From an uncultured Bacteroidales bacterium (lineage in GTDB: Bacteria > Bacteroidota > Bacteroidia > Bacteroidales > Bacteroidaceae), in NCBI GenBank assembly GCA_902799985.1, contig CADCCR010000004.1, positions 1 to 35,180 on the forward strand: 35,180 bases of DNA, written 5' to 3'. The notes beneath the pieces are model-generated. The model did no database searches. It was not told the origin of the DNA and was given only the letters and a program-made list of their open reading frames with translations. The translations under genes and the position numbers were made by a program. This document shows positions 6,484-14,536 of the stretch, piece after piece; within the stretch, counting starts at the first letter, position 1; each line of letters starts with the position of its first letter.

Positions 6484-9400
6484 TTACTTTAAGATCTTCT
6501 TGCCACCAATGATGTTCACGCCCTTCTGTGCCTTGCCGAGGCGCTGGCCAGCGAGGTTGTAGACGGGAGCGTTCTCGCCTGCGAATTCAACGCTGCTGAT
6601 GCCAGTAGCATCGTCAGCTTCGAAGCCATAGAAGCCCTTGACGGGAGCACCGATTACGAGGTAGCCCTTGCCTGCAGGGATGGTGCCGGTAGCCTTGTAG
6701 AAGCCAACACCTTCGTCTTCCTTAGCGAGGATGTACTGTGTGCCGTCGGTAGCAACATCGGCGGTAGCAGCAACGAGTTCGTTGTCAGTGCCGAGGGCTG
6801 CATCGGTAGTTGCGGGCACGGTGTATGTGCCTTCTTCAGCCTTGACAACAACGGCAGTACCTGCGGGAACGGTGGTCACGTCAGCGAGCTGAACGTATTT
6901 GCCGTCGAATGTGGCTGCCTTTGCTGCTGCTTCACTGCCAGTGAAGTCAACGTCGACGGGAGCAACGAAGGTTGCATAGCCAGCATCGCTTACTTCGATG
7001 GTAGCACCAACATTAGCCTCGAGACCGAAGTCGCAGTATGCACCGCCCCAGTTCTGCTCGATGTACATGGCAAGTACATTGTTGCCCTCAACAAGCAGAG
7101 AAGGATCGACGTCAATTAACCTCCAGTCGTTTTCACCGCCTGTCCAGTCGAATTCATTCCATACCTTCGTGCCATTGAGGAATACTGCACAGTCGTCATC
7201 GTGAGTAACCTTCAACGTCAGCTTAGTGTACTTGGCAGGATTGTCAATGTAGAAGTTACGACGGAACCAGAATGTGTTGTAGTCGTTGACCCAACGTGTG
7301 TGATAAGGACCAAATGAGCCAAGAGGCATCATCAGCTCGTCCCATGCAGAGTCGTCGAAGTCAGCATTTGTCCAACCTTCTTCAATGTCAACATATTCTG
7401 CATCAACGACTGCATTGGCGTGACGGTACTTAGCAAAGTAAGGTGTGTTGTTGTCTCCACGGGTCGGCAGGAGCACGATTTCAGCAACCTTAGCGCCGCA
7501 GACGGTGCAGACACCGTTTTCGTAAGCGTGAGCAGCAAGAGGCAGGACTTCTGTCTTCAGAGCGCCGCAGTCTGTGCATGCCCATTCCTTCTTACCCTGT
7601 ACGGAGCAAGTAGAAGCTTCCTCTGTGGGCTCGCCCCATGTGTGAGCCTGTTCGTTAATCCAGAATTCGCCGAGCTGGAAGCCGTCGGCAAGCTGAGTGG
7701 CAGAGAACTTGAAGAACTTGAAGGTCTCTGTGCCGTTAACTTTGAAGACATTCTCGTACTTGTTGTAGCTCTTGAGCTTGTAGCTCTGAACGCTTTCGTC
7801 GATGAGTGTCCAGTTCTGGTTGTCGTTAGAACCTTCGAGCTTCCAGCTTACGGGATTGCGGCTGGGGTAGTTGTATGTGTCGGCGCCGGTAACGAGAGCG
7901 TACTGCTGAACGGCAACGGGTTCGCTGGCAATGATGATAGCCCAGGAATCGCCTGTACCGCTGCAACCGAACTTAGTCGTAGCATCGTTGTCGACGAGGT
8001 TAGCAACAGGTGAGTCGCCCCAGCCGTTGCCACCGGTTATGATGGCATAGCCCACGTTATTCACGTCTTTGCGGACGTAGTTGGGTTCGGAAACGGTCAG
8101 CTCGTAGCTTGCTGTCCAGCCCTGGTCGGCATCGGTAGTTACGGTAATCATTACCTTGCCTGCAGCCTTACCTGTCACGGTACCATCGGCAGCAACGGTA
8201 GCAATGCTCTCGTCGGCAGATGTCCAAGTGAAGGTTGCTCCGTCGAGGTTCTGCACGTCGGGCAGGAACTGAGCGGTGGAGCCTACGATGACAATACGTG
8301 TCTCGTTGGTGTAGGTGACGTATGCCTGGTCGTCGAGCTTCTTGAAGCCATAGCCGTCGAGCTTGCCTTGTGCGGGCAGAACGAAGGTTTGTGAAGCCTT
8401 GTCGTAGAAGCCGAAGACACCGTCGTGACGCATAACGGGCTTGAAGTTGTAGAGGGTCTCACCTGCCTCGCTGATGGTGCAGTAGTAGTAGCGGCCGCGC
8501 ATTGGGTTGTCCCATTCGGGGTTAGCGAAGAGAGAGAGTTTACGTGTTGTGGCGTTAGTGACAGTGTTACCTGTCTCATAGGTCTCACCATTTACTACCA
8601 GCTTGGTCACGTCGGCAGAAACTTCATAGTCGGTGTTGAGGCTGAAGGGAGCGAAGTTGTCGCCAGCACCTGTTGTGCCACCTGTGAAGTAACCGAAGTG
8701 AGCTCTGTCGTTACCGTTCATGTAAAGGGAGATACCAGTGCCTGCGTAGGTGTTACGAGCAGAGAAGATGCCGCACCAGCCAGAAGAAGTGTCATAAACC
8801 TGGAACTTGGCGTCAATCTGTGTTGCAGTAACGGGAATGTAAGGCAGTGTGTATGCATTCTCGCGAGCCTGACTGATGGCCTCGATGTACTCAAGCGGAG
8901 TATACTTGTTGGGATCAGCAAATATAATCTTATTGTAAGCGGTAGGAATGACGCGCTTCTCAACCTTGATGTCGCCGAAGCTGAATGCGAATGCCGGGTC
9001 GTGGCTACCATCGTCGCATACGCCGAACTGGATGCACAGCAATGCATAGTTGTGGTTGGCTGTGAATACAGTTGAATAGGGCTGGTCGATTGTCTCAGTG
9101 TTGGGCAGAGGAATGTAGCCAAGAGCTGCGCTGGGATTGTTGAATGCACGGTCGCCCATGTTCTCGCTGTCGAGCACGAAGAAGGGCAGAACAGTGTAAG
9201 AACTCCAAGAGTGCCATGCGGTGCCTGTGTACTTGAAGGATGCACGATAGGTTTCGCCCTTGGTCAGGCCTGTGAGCTTGAATGAGAGGGGTTCCCATCC
9301 GCCCTTGCCTTCGTAAGGATTGAGGGTGTTCGTTGTGCCGTCGAAGACGTTCACGCCGAAGGTGCTGTCATATTCAGAACCGGGATAGCTCCAGTTGGAG

Positions 9401-10794
9401 AGGTTCTTGTAGTCGGTGCCGATTTCGGAAACTGCCTCATAGGTCATTTCGCCTCTGTCAACCCAACTTCCATTGAAGTACTCGTACTCGTGGTTGTTGT
9501 AGATGACGATCTTGCCTTCGTAAGCTGTGATGCCTGCTTCGCCAGCCATTGCCTGGCCGTCGGCACTGAGCTGGAACTCGCCGTTGTTGGCTGAACCATA
9601 GAATGTGCCTGTGAGCTTGTCCTTCAAGCCACCCTTGCCTTCGCCGTTGATGGCGGGAACGAGGTCCATAACGAGAACATCGCCTTCATAGAGCTGGAGA
9701 CCATAGAGGGTAGTGAGCATGTTGTAGCAGTCAGTCTGTTTGTTGCCGCCGGGAATGTCCTTGTTTTGAGCGAAGACATAGAGTGGAGTCTTGCAGTCTG
9801 CTGTCTTGGGAGAGTCGGTGATTGTACCGATGAGTGTCGTGCCGTCTGCTTCGAAGATATCCATCTTGCCTGCCACAGCGTCAAGAACGGTGACAATCTT
9901 TTCATTGTAACGCATTGCGTCTCTGTTGCCAGTCTCACCACCGAGGTTGATGGTGGCATTGGTTGTGAAGAAGCAGAAGCGGTCCTTCCATCCGTTTTGA
10001 TTGTAGCCGCAACCGTAGATAGCCTTCCAATCACCACCTGTCTCTGCATTTATTGTGCAGATAGCCTTTGAGTTAGCCTTGGGGATGTAGTTGAGGTTGA
10101 TGTAGGCATTGTTGGTGCTCTTGATAGACTCAATCTCGGTAATGGCATTACCAGCCACCTTCAGTGTGTTGACCTCTGTAACGACGCCATACTCTTCATA
10201 CTCGCCATTGGTGTTGAAGGCGTAGTACTTTTGGGTGTTGTTGTCAAACACATAGGGGTCATTTCCTGTGTACGATGCGAGGTTGTCAACAGGAGTTGCC
10301 TCGAAGGGTTCTGTGAAGCCACCTGCTGGCACATCGGGCGTGTAGCCTTCGTCGGGAGTGTATTCTACTGCAATCTGTGTCAAGCGGAAGGTGGCGGCTG
10401 TCGGTGTGAAGGTGACAGATGATGTTGCGCCTTCGGGAGTCCATGTGCCGCTGGCGTAAGTGCCGGTGCTGGCTGTTGCGTTTGCACTCTGGCTGGTGGG
10501 GTTCGTAGTAATCTTGATGCCGTCGAGTGTGCCTTCACCTGCGGCTTGTACTGTGATAGTGTAGCTACCGAGGTTGGTGGGACTGGCGATACCCAGAGTA
10601 CCTGTCGTGCCATCCTTCTTTGCGATGGTGACTGACACATGATAGGGCGAAACCTTCCAAGTGTAAGGTACTTCAACACTTGTGTTGCCTGAAAGCGATG
10701 CCCTCAAGTCTGCTAAGCTAAATGTGACTTCATCAGCAAACAGCTGGCCTAAGCCAAGCACAAGCGTAGCGAGAAATAGAAAATGTTTCTTCAT
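6484..10794 (-). CDS. Large secreted multidomain carbohydrate-binding-like protein with sorting-type C-terminus
   Basis: A predicted exported protein of 1436 residues; no catalytic domain was recognised. The signal peptide is MKKHFLFLATLVLGLGQLFA. Approximate order: N-terminal beta domain (22-150); a concanavalin/LamG-like module (about 218-420) with AYINLNYIPKANS; a CBM-like module (475-611) with LTGLTKGETYRASFKYTG; a second LamG-like module (631-821) with YTLPYIPVTATQIDAKF; and a Big_2 Ig-like domain (835-905) with WTSADESIATVAADGTVTG. Next are an F5/8C discoidin-like domain (915-1048), a double C-x2-C segment (1058-1105, CTDCG and CTVCG), and a galactose-binding jellyroll (1132-1261) with WFRRNFYI and DDDCAVFLNG. 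The Prevotella-type C-terminal domain (1263-1436) ends VYNLAGQRLGKAQKGVNIIGGKKILK in two segments, resembling a type IX sorting or anchoring domain. It has its own promoter and terminator. Likely a cell-surface glycan or mucin binder, by inference. Confidence 0.85.
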   Translation of the reverse strand: MKKHFLFLATLVLGLGQLFADEVTFSLADLRASLSGNTSVEVPYTWKVSPYHVSVTIAKKDGTTGTLGIASPTNLGSYTITVQAAGEGTLDGIKITTNPTSQSANATASTGTYASGTWTPEGATSSVTFTPTAATFRLTQIAVEYTPDEGYTPDVPAGGFTEPFEATPVDNLASYTGNDPYVFDNNTQKYYAFNTNGEYEEYGVVTEVNTLKVAGNAITEIESIKSTNNAYINLNYIPKANSKAICTINAETGGDWKAIYGCGYNQNGWKDRFCFFTTNATINLGGETGNRDAMRYNEKIVTVLDAVAGKMDIFEADGTTLIGTITDSPKTADCKTPLYVFAQNKDIPGGNKQTDCYNMLTTLYGLQLYEGDVLVMDLVPAINGEGKGGLKDKLTGTFYGSANNGEFQLSADGQAMAGEAGITAYEGKIVIYNNHEYEYFNGSWVDRGEMTYEAVSEIGTDYKNLSNWSYPGSEYDSTFGVNVFDGTTNTLNPYEGKGGWEPLSFKLTGLTKGETYRASFKYTGTAWHSWSSYTVLPFFVLDSENMGDRAFNNPSAALGYIPLPNTETIDQPYSTVFTANHNYALLCIQFGVCDDGSHDPAFAFSFGDIKVEKRVIPTAYNKIIFADPNKYTPLEYIEAISQARENAYTLPYIPVTATQIDAKFQVYDTSSGWCGIFSARNTYAGTGISLYMNGNDRAHFGYFTGGTTGAGDNFAPFSLNTDYEVSADVTKLVVNGETYETGNTVTNATTRKLSLFANPEWDNPMRGRYYYCTISEAGETLYNFKPVMRHDGVFGFYDKASQTFVLPAQGKLDGYGFKKLDDQAYVTYTNETRIVIVGSTAQFLPDVQNLDGATFTWTSADESIATVAADGTVTGKAAGKVMITVTTDADQGWTASYELTVSEPNYVRKDVNNVGYAIITGGNGWGDSPVANLVDNDATTKFGCSGTGDSWAIIIASEPVAVQQYALVTGADTYNYPSRNPVSWKLEGSNDNQNWTLIDESVQSYKLKSYNKYENVFKVNGTETFKFFKFSATQLADGFQLGEFWINEQAHTWGEPTEEASTCSVQGKKEWACTDCGALKTEVLPLAAHAYENGVCTVCGAKVAEIVLLPTRGDNNTPYFAKYRHANAVVDAEYVDIEEGWTNADFDDSAWDELMMPLGSFGPYHTRWVNDYNTFWFRRNFYIDNPAKYTKLTLKVTHDDDCAVFLNGTKVWNEFDWTGGENDWRLIDVDPSLLVEGNNVLAMYIEQNWGGAYCDFGLEANVGATIEVSDAGYATFVAPVDVDFTGSEAAAKAATFDGKYVQLADVTTVPAGTAVVVKAEEGTYTVPATTDAALGTDNELVAATADVATDGTQYILAKEDEGVGFYKATGTIPAGKGYLVIGAPVKGFYGFEADDATGISSVEFAGENAPVYNLAGQRLGKAQKGVNIIGGKKILK

Positions 10795-10867
10795 ACTTGT
10801 TTTGTTTTAGTTAATAAATATGGTTAATTATGTTGTTTTTTCTTTCGTTTTTTTAGGTTTTGCCTGC

Positions 10868-10898
10868 CAAAGTTACACATATTTTTAATATAATGCAA
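10868..10898 (-). promoter_or_regulatory. Promoter of the 1436-residue surface protein gene
   Basis: On the minus strand TTG (10898-10896) is followed by 20 bases and TAACTTTG (10875-10868). This fits the Bacteroidetes consensus and is the same -7 word as in the hexuronate promoter. The leader to the ATG at 10794 is about 65 bases and very A-rich. Confidence 0.75.
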
Positions 10899-11088
10899 GA
10901 ATTTTGATACTTATTTCGCATTTTCCCTTAAAATAAAATAATGTAATGCCGCAGGTGGCAGGTAGAAATGTCAAATAGAAAGGTTCGGACAGGAGGGAAA
11001 ACCATTATTCTTCAACTTGAGCCGAAAAATTCGCAAAAGCATTGGATGAAATCTCCCGTCGCAGGGAACAAAACAATTTCAGTGGCAC

Positions 11089-11159
11089 GGAAATATATTT
11101 CAAAGGCTTGGAAATATATTTTAGTGCCTTTGAAATATATTTCCAAGCCTTTGAAATAG
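11089..11159. repeat. 21-bp AT-rich tandem units with palindromic core AAATATATTT
   Basis: Units begin at 11089, 11109, 11130 and 11151 (last one partial) and follow TTGAAATATATTTCCAAGCCT. The core AAATATATTT is self-complementary, and AAGGCTT / AAGCCTT flanks add further inverted symmetry. It lies in the 602-base stretch between the regulator and the 1436-residue gene. Apart from repeats and one promoter I see nothing coding in that stretch. Confidence 0.85.
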
Positions 11160-11165
11160 TTTTAT

Positions 11166-11195
11166 CGCAAGGAGCGTGACATTTTGCTCCCTGCG
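11166..11195. other. Hairpin next to the AT-rich array
   Basis: CGCAAGGAGC (11166-11175) pairs with GCTCCCTGCG (11186-11195), 9 of 10 positions. A T run follows at 11202-11206 on the plus strand but none on the minus strand. It is therefore a poor fit as terminator of the minus-strand regulator gene 200 bases upstream. Confidence 0.45.
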
Positions 11196-11247
11196 AATAA
11201 GTTTTTGGGTTCGTTTCGCTGAAGAGAATCAGTTTCCCCGCAGATGA

Positions 11248-11379
11248 GGCTTCCTCGCTTTGTGAGTGAAGATTCCTCGCTTTGTGGATGAAGACTCCTC
11301 GCTTTGTGGATGAGGGTCCTTCGCTTTGTGGATGGCGATTCCTCGTTTTGCTGGAGGGAACCTTCGGTTTTGCTGACGG
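11248..11379. repeat. Six 22-bp tandem units after the regulator gene
   Basis: Units start at 11248, 11270, 11292, 11314, 11336 and 11358 with consensus AGATTCCTCGCTTTGTGGATGA split at 22 bases. Units 2 and 3 are nearly identical, and 5 and 6 are the most diverged. The array ends 17 bases from the regulator's stop codon. The period is not a multiple of three and no coding role is likely. Confidence 0.88.
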
Positions 11380-11396
11380 GATAGGCAGGCGGGCCT

Positions 11397-14294
11397 TTAC
11401 TTCTTCCGGTTGTCTGCTGCCGGAGTGATGCCGTAGGCTTCTTTGTAAAGGCGAATGAAGTGGGGCAGGTCGCTGAAGCCGCATTGGTCGGCTATCTCCA
11501 CGAGCTTGATGCCTTGGTTGCGGTGGAGCAGGTCGCGGGCGTACTCCAGACGGACTTTCATGATGTATTTCTTCGGAGCTATGCCTGTGATGGAGTTCAT
11601 CTTCCGCCGCAGCTGTGAGGATGTGATGCAGAGTTCCTGCGCAATGGTTTCCACGGTGCAATTCCGTTGTGGCATGGTGCGGATGATGGCTTCGTGGACC
11701 TTCTGGATGAAGTCCTCTGAATACAAGGCAAAGCTCTGTGCTTCGTCCTGTTGTGCTTCTGCTTCGGCGAGTGCTGCAGGCTGCGTTTCCTTTACCTCGT
11801 TCTGCGTGGTTGCCGAGGTTGCTGCGGAGGCGGCGATGACGGTGACGACGTTGTATTTCCTCCTTAGCAGTTCTCTCATTTCCAACAGTTTCTCCACGCG
11901 GACGTGCAATTCCTCGGCGTTGTATGGCTTGCAGAGGTAGGCGTCGACACCTTCCTGCAGGCCTCTGACGCGGTCGGCCTCGGATGTCTTGGCTGTGATG
12001 GCAATGATGGGGATGTGGCTTGTGGCTGGTTCGTGGCGCAGGGTGCGGCAGAGTTCCAGTCCATCCACCTTGGGCATCATCAGGTCGGTGATGATGAGGT
12101 CGGGGATGATGGCTTGCGCCTGCCTGATACCTTCCTCGCCGTCAGCGGCATAGTGAATGTCGTAGTTGCCCCCGAGCTGGTGCCCGATGAGGTGTGCCAC
12201 GTCTTTGTTGTCTTCCACGATGAGGATGGAGGAGCCGGATGTGTCGGCAGGAGAGATGTCGATGGCGGGCATCGTCTCGGGAGTAGGAGAGGCAATGTCG
12301 CTGCTGGCGGCATGGAGGGGCAGATGAATGGTGAAGGTGGTTCCTTTGTCCTGCTGGCTCTTCACCTCGATTCTGCCGCCCAGCGTTTCCACAATCTGAT
12401 GCACCAGTGCCAGTCCCACGCCGCTGCCTTGGCCGCCAGATTCTGTTGTCTGGTAGAACGGCTCGAAGATGTGCGTTAGGTCGCTCTCAGCGATGCCGCA
12501 ACCTGTGTCGGCCACCGACATCACCAGCTGCTGGCTGATGGCGTGCACGCGAATGTCTACGCGTCCGCCTTCGGGCGTGAACTTGATGGCGTTCGAGAGC
12601 AGATTGCTCACCACCTTCTTCAGATAATCAGACGAATAGCGTGCCATGATGCCTTCTCTGTCGGTCTCATAGTGGACGCTGACACCTTTCTGCCGCCCCA
12701 TCTCTCGCTGTGCCTCCACAATCATGCCGACCTCGGTGGCGATGTCTCCCTCGGTCTGCTCCTGAATCCCGATGGCAGACTTTATCTTGGAGATGTCCAG
12801 CAGTTGGTTGACCAGCGTCAGCATGCGTGTTCCTTGCCGTTCGATGGTCTTGCCCATGGCGCTTACCTCCTCTGGCTGAAGCTGTTCGGGGGTCATGGAG
12901 GCTATCTCCTTTCCTAAGCCAAGTATCACGGTCAGGGGCGTGCGGAACTCATGGGTCACGTTGGTGAAGAACGATTCGCGTATCTTCGCCAGCTTCTGCA
13001 GCGCCTCGGCCCGTTGCTTCTTCTGTCGGAAGGCGAAGAGGAGGGAGGCGATGATGGCAGCCAGCATCAATACGATGATGATGGACGAGACGAAGAGGAT
13101 GGTGTTCATGCGTCGGCTCTGGGCGTTGGCTTCCTGCAGCTCAGCATTGTGGAACTCGGCATTGGCCTGGCTCATGAGCTCTTTAAGTTGCTGGGCGTGA
13201 ATGGTGTCGGACATGTGAATGTAACGTTTCATCACGTTCAATGCCTCTTTTGTGTCGATGGGCTCCAAGGCCTCCGCCAATGTGCGATGGGCATTGCAGA
13301 CCGCGTTTGCGTTGCCTATCTCTTCATTCAGGCGGATGACCTCGCGCAGCGCCTCAGCAGCTTCCGCGGGGCGACCAATGTCGATGAGGTTCCAACTTTT
13401 GTATTCCAAGGTCAGGGCCAACTGGTTTCGGTCCAGTGGCACCTGGTCCTTGATGATGGCTATGGCCGAGTCCGATGCCTGCAGGCCTTTCGCGTAGTCT
13501 CCCTTGCGGTCGTAGGCGTAGGACAGCTGTGTCAGGTGGTTGGCCACCCCTGGCATGAATCCTATCTTGCGCGCTTCCTCCACAGCCCGTTGACCGTAGG
13601 CGATGGCTTGGTCCACTTCCCTGGCGCTGCAGAAGATTTCACAGGCCACGCCAAGGGCATTGTGCAGCTGCACATTGTTGGGAAGCTTCTCGTTAATTTC
13701 GATGGCTTTCACCGCCAGGGCCTTTGCTTCGTCGAACTTAGCCATGGCGTGATTCACTATAGCTATATAAAGGTACGCGCGCGAGAGCTGCAGCATGTTG
13801 CCTGTCTTCTGGCAGAGGCGCATCGCTTCCTGTCCCGCTTCCACGGCTCGGGTGTAGTCGCTGGTCTTGAAGAGGCAGTAGGCCTGGTCGCAGAGCAAGG
13901 TGCAATGGATGTCGCTTTGAACTTCTTTTTGAAGGCTTGCCAAGGCGTGTCCGATGTATGTCAGTGCCTCTTTGTAATAAGAGGTAGTGGTCAGATAGCG
14001 TTCGGCGGCGAACCAGATGCGCAAATCCTGCTGGTGGACCGACAGCTGGCCGTCGATGGTCGGAGCAGGCCCGAAGAATACAGTCTGCTGTGTGCAGAAG
14101 TCCAACACTTGCTGCCCTAACTTTTTGCGCGAGGCCCCGTTGCTTTTTTCATAACATTTCAGCAGCGAGTCCAGTTCTGCAATGGGATTGGACGATTGAG
14201 CACAGACTGTGGGTGATGCCAACAGGCATACGAGTAACACGCTAACTATTCCGTATAGTTTGCGAGTCTTCATCATTCGAGGGGAAATGAGCAT
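11397..14294 (-). CDS. Hybrid two-component regulator with TPR sensor (kinase, receiver, AraC-type HTH in one protein)
   Basis: An inner-membrane one-protein signalling system, 965 residues from the chosen ATG. A signal/anchor segment (IVSVLLVCLLASPTVCAQ) precedes a periplasmic array of TPR-like helices (about 40-390). A transmembrane helix (TILFVSSIIIVLMLAAIIASLLFAF) comes next. HisKA has the phospho-accepting H448 in FFTNVTHEFRTPLT, and the ATPase domain shows NLLSNAIKFTPEGG, DTGCGI and GSGVGLALV. The receiver (LIVEDNKDVAHL) has phospho-acceptor D737 in ITDLMMPK and the CKPY lysine. An Ala/Glu/Gln linker leads to the C-terminal AraC HTH (TVETIAQELCITSSQLRRKM, then GFSDLPHFIRLYKEAYGITP). Classical HTCS regulators use Reg_prop/Y_Y_Y sensors; here the sensor is TPR. 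A TTG at 14337-14339 would extend the frame but overlaps the -7 element TATCTTTG, so the ATG at 14292-14294, behind an A-rich leader, is preferred. It likely controls the divergent surface cluster. Confidence 0.9.
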   Translation of the reverse strand: MLISPRMMKTRKLYGIVSVLLVCLLASPTVCAQSSNPIAELDSLLKCYEKSNGASRKKLGQQVLDFCTQQTVFFGPAPTIDGQLSVHQQDLRIWFAAERYLTTTSYYKEALTYIGHALASLQKEVQSDIHCTLLCDQAYCLFKTSDYTRAVEAGQEAMRLCQKTGNMLQLSRAYLYIAIVNHAMAKFDEAKALAVKAIEINEKLPNNVQLHNALGVACEIFCSAREVDQAIAYGQRAVEEARKIGFMPGVANHLTQLSYAYDRKGDYAKGLQASDSAIAIIKDQVPLDRNQLALTLEYKSWNLIDIGRPAEAAEALREVIRLNEEIGNANAVCNAHRTLAEALEPIDTKEALNVMKRYIHMSDTIHAQQLKELMSQANAEFHNAELQEANAQSRRMNTILFVSSIIIVLMLAAIIASLLFAFRQKKQRAEALQKLAKIRESFFTNVTHEFRTPLTVILGLGKEIASMTPEQLQPEEVSAMGKTIERQGTRMLTLVNQLLDISKIKSAIGIQEQTEGDIATEVGMIVEAQREMGRQKGVSVHYETDREGIMARYSSDYLKKVVSNLLSNAIKFTPEGGRVDIRVHAISQQLVMSVADTGCGIAESDLTHIFEPFYQTTESGGQGSGVGLALVHQIVETLGGRIEVKSQQDKGTTFTIHLPLHAASSDIASPTPETMPAIDISPADTSGSSILIVEDNKDVAHLIGHQLGGNYDIHYAADGEEGIRQAQAIIPDLIITDLMMPKVDGLELCRTLRHEPATSHIPIIAITAKTSEADRVRGLQEGVDAYLCKPYNAEELHVRVEKLLEMRELLRRKYNVVTVIAASAATSATTQNEVKETQPAALAEAEAQQDEAQSFALYSEDFIQKVHEAIIRTMPQRNCTVETIAQELCITSSQLRRKMNSITGIAPKKYIMKVRLEYARDLLHRNQGIKLVEIADQCGFSDLPHFIRLYKEAYGITPAADNRKK

Positions 14295-14336
14295 CTTTTT
14301 TAACGATTCTGTTAGTTTTTGCTGTATTTTATGTCG

Positions 14337-14344
14337 CAAAGATA
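14337..14344 (-). promoter_or_regulatory. -7 element TATCTTTG of the regulator gene
   Basis: TATCTTTG (minus strand, 14344 to 14337) fits TAnnTTTG and lies about 43 bases before the ATG at 14294. A -33 TTTG is not obvious. It overlaps the upstream TTG, which argues against that TTG as start. Confidence 0.55.
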
Positions 14345-14430
14345 TAAAGAAAGTTGAAGAAAAGGTGTGAAATTCGTTTAAGAATAGTCACTTTGTTCGC
14401 TTTCTTCAGTATTTTGTTCAATTTATTCAA

Positions 14431-14460
14431 TTGTCAGTAGGTAAATTTTTAATAAATTTG
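14431..14460 (+). promoter_or_regulatory. Promoter of the surface-protein cluster
   Basis: TTG (14431-14433) is followed by 19 bases and TAAATTTG (14453-14460), a full fit to the Bacteroidetes consensus. The leader to the ATG at 14537 is about 70 bases. It is divergent from the regulator promoter in a 242-base spacer, where a regulator binding site would be expected; I could not identify one. Confidence 0.75.
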
Positions 14461-14536
14461 TACCATATTTCATGGAAAACTAACATAAATTAAGGAAAGA
14501 CACATTCATTATTTCACTTTTTTAAAACTTAAAGTT

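Noticed and set aside
6109..6562. Plus-strand frames of 127 and 139 codons between the phosphoesterase and the 1436-residue gene
   Set aside because: They cross two hairpin terminators and overlap the better-supported 51-residue peptide gene on the other strand; neither has a convincing start region.
11248..11379. CRISPR array
   Set aside because: The 22-bp units are directly adjacent with no spacers, are degenerate, and no cas genes are present.
10968..11661. Frames over the tandem arrays (63 codons plus strand, 218 codons minus strand)
   Set aside because: Their translations only reflect the 21-bp and 22-bp repeats, and the longer one overlaps the regulator out of frame.
12951..14120. Open frame of 389 codons on the plus strand, antisense to the regulator
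   Set aside because: The minus strand codes a clear TPR-kinase-receiver-HTH protein over the whole span. The antisense translation has no family features.
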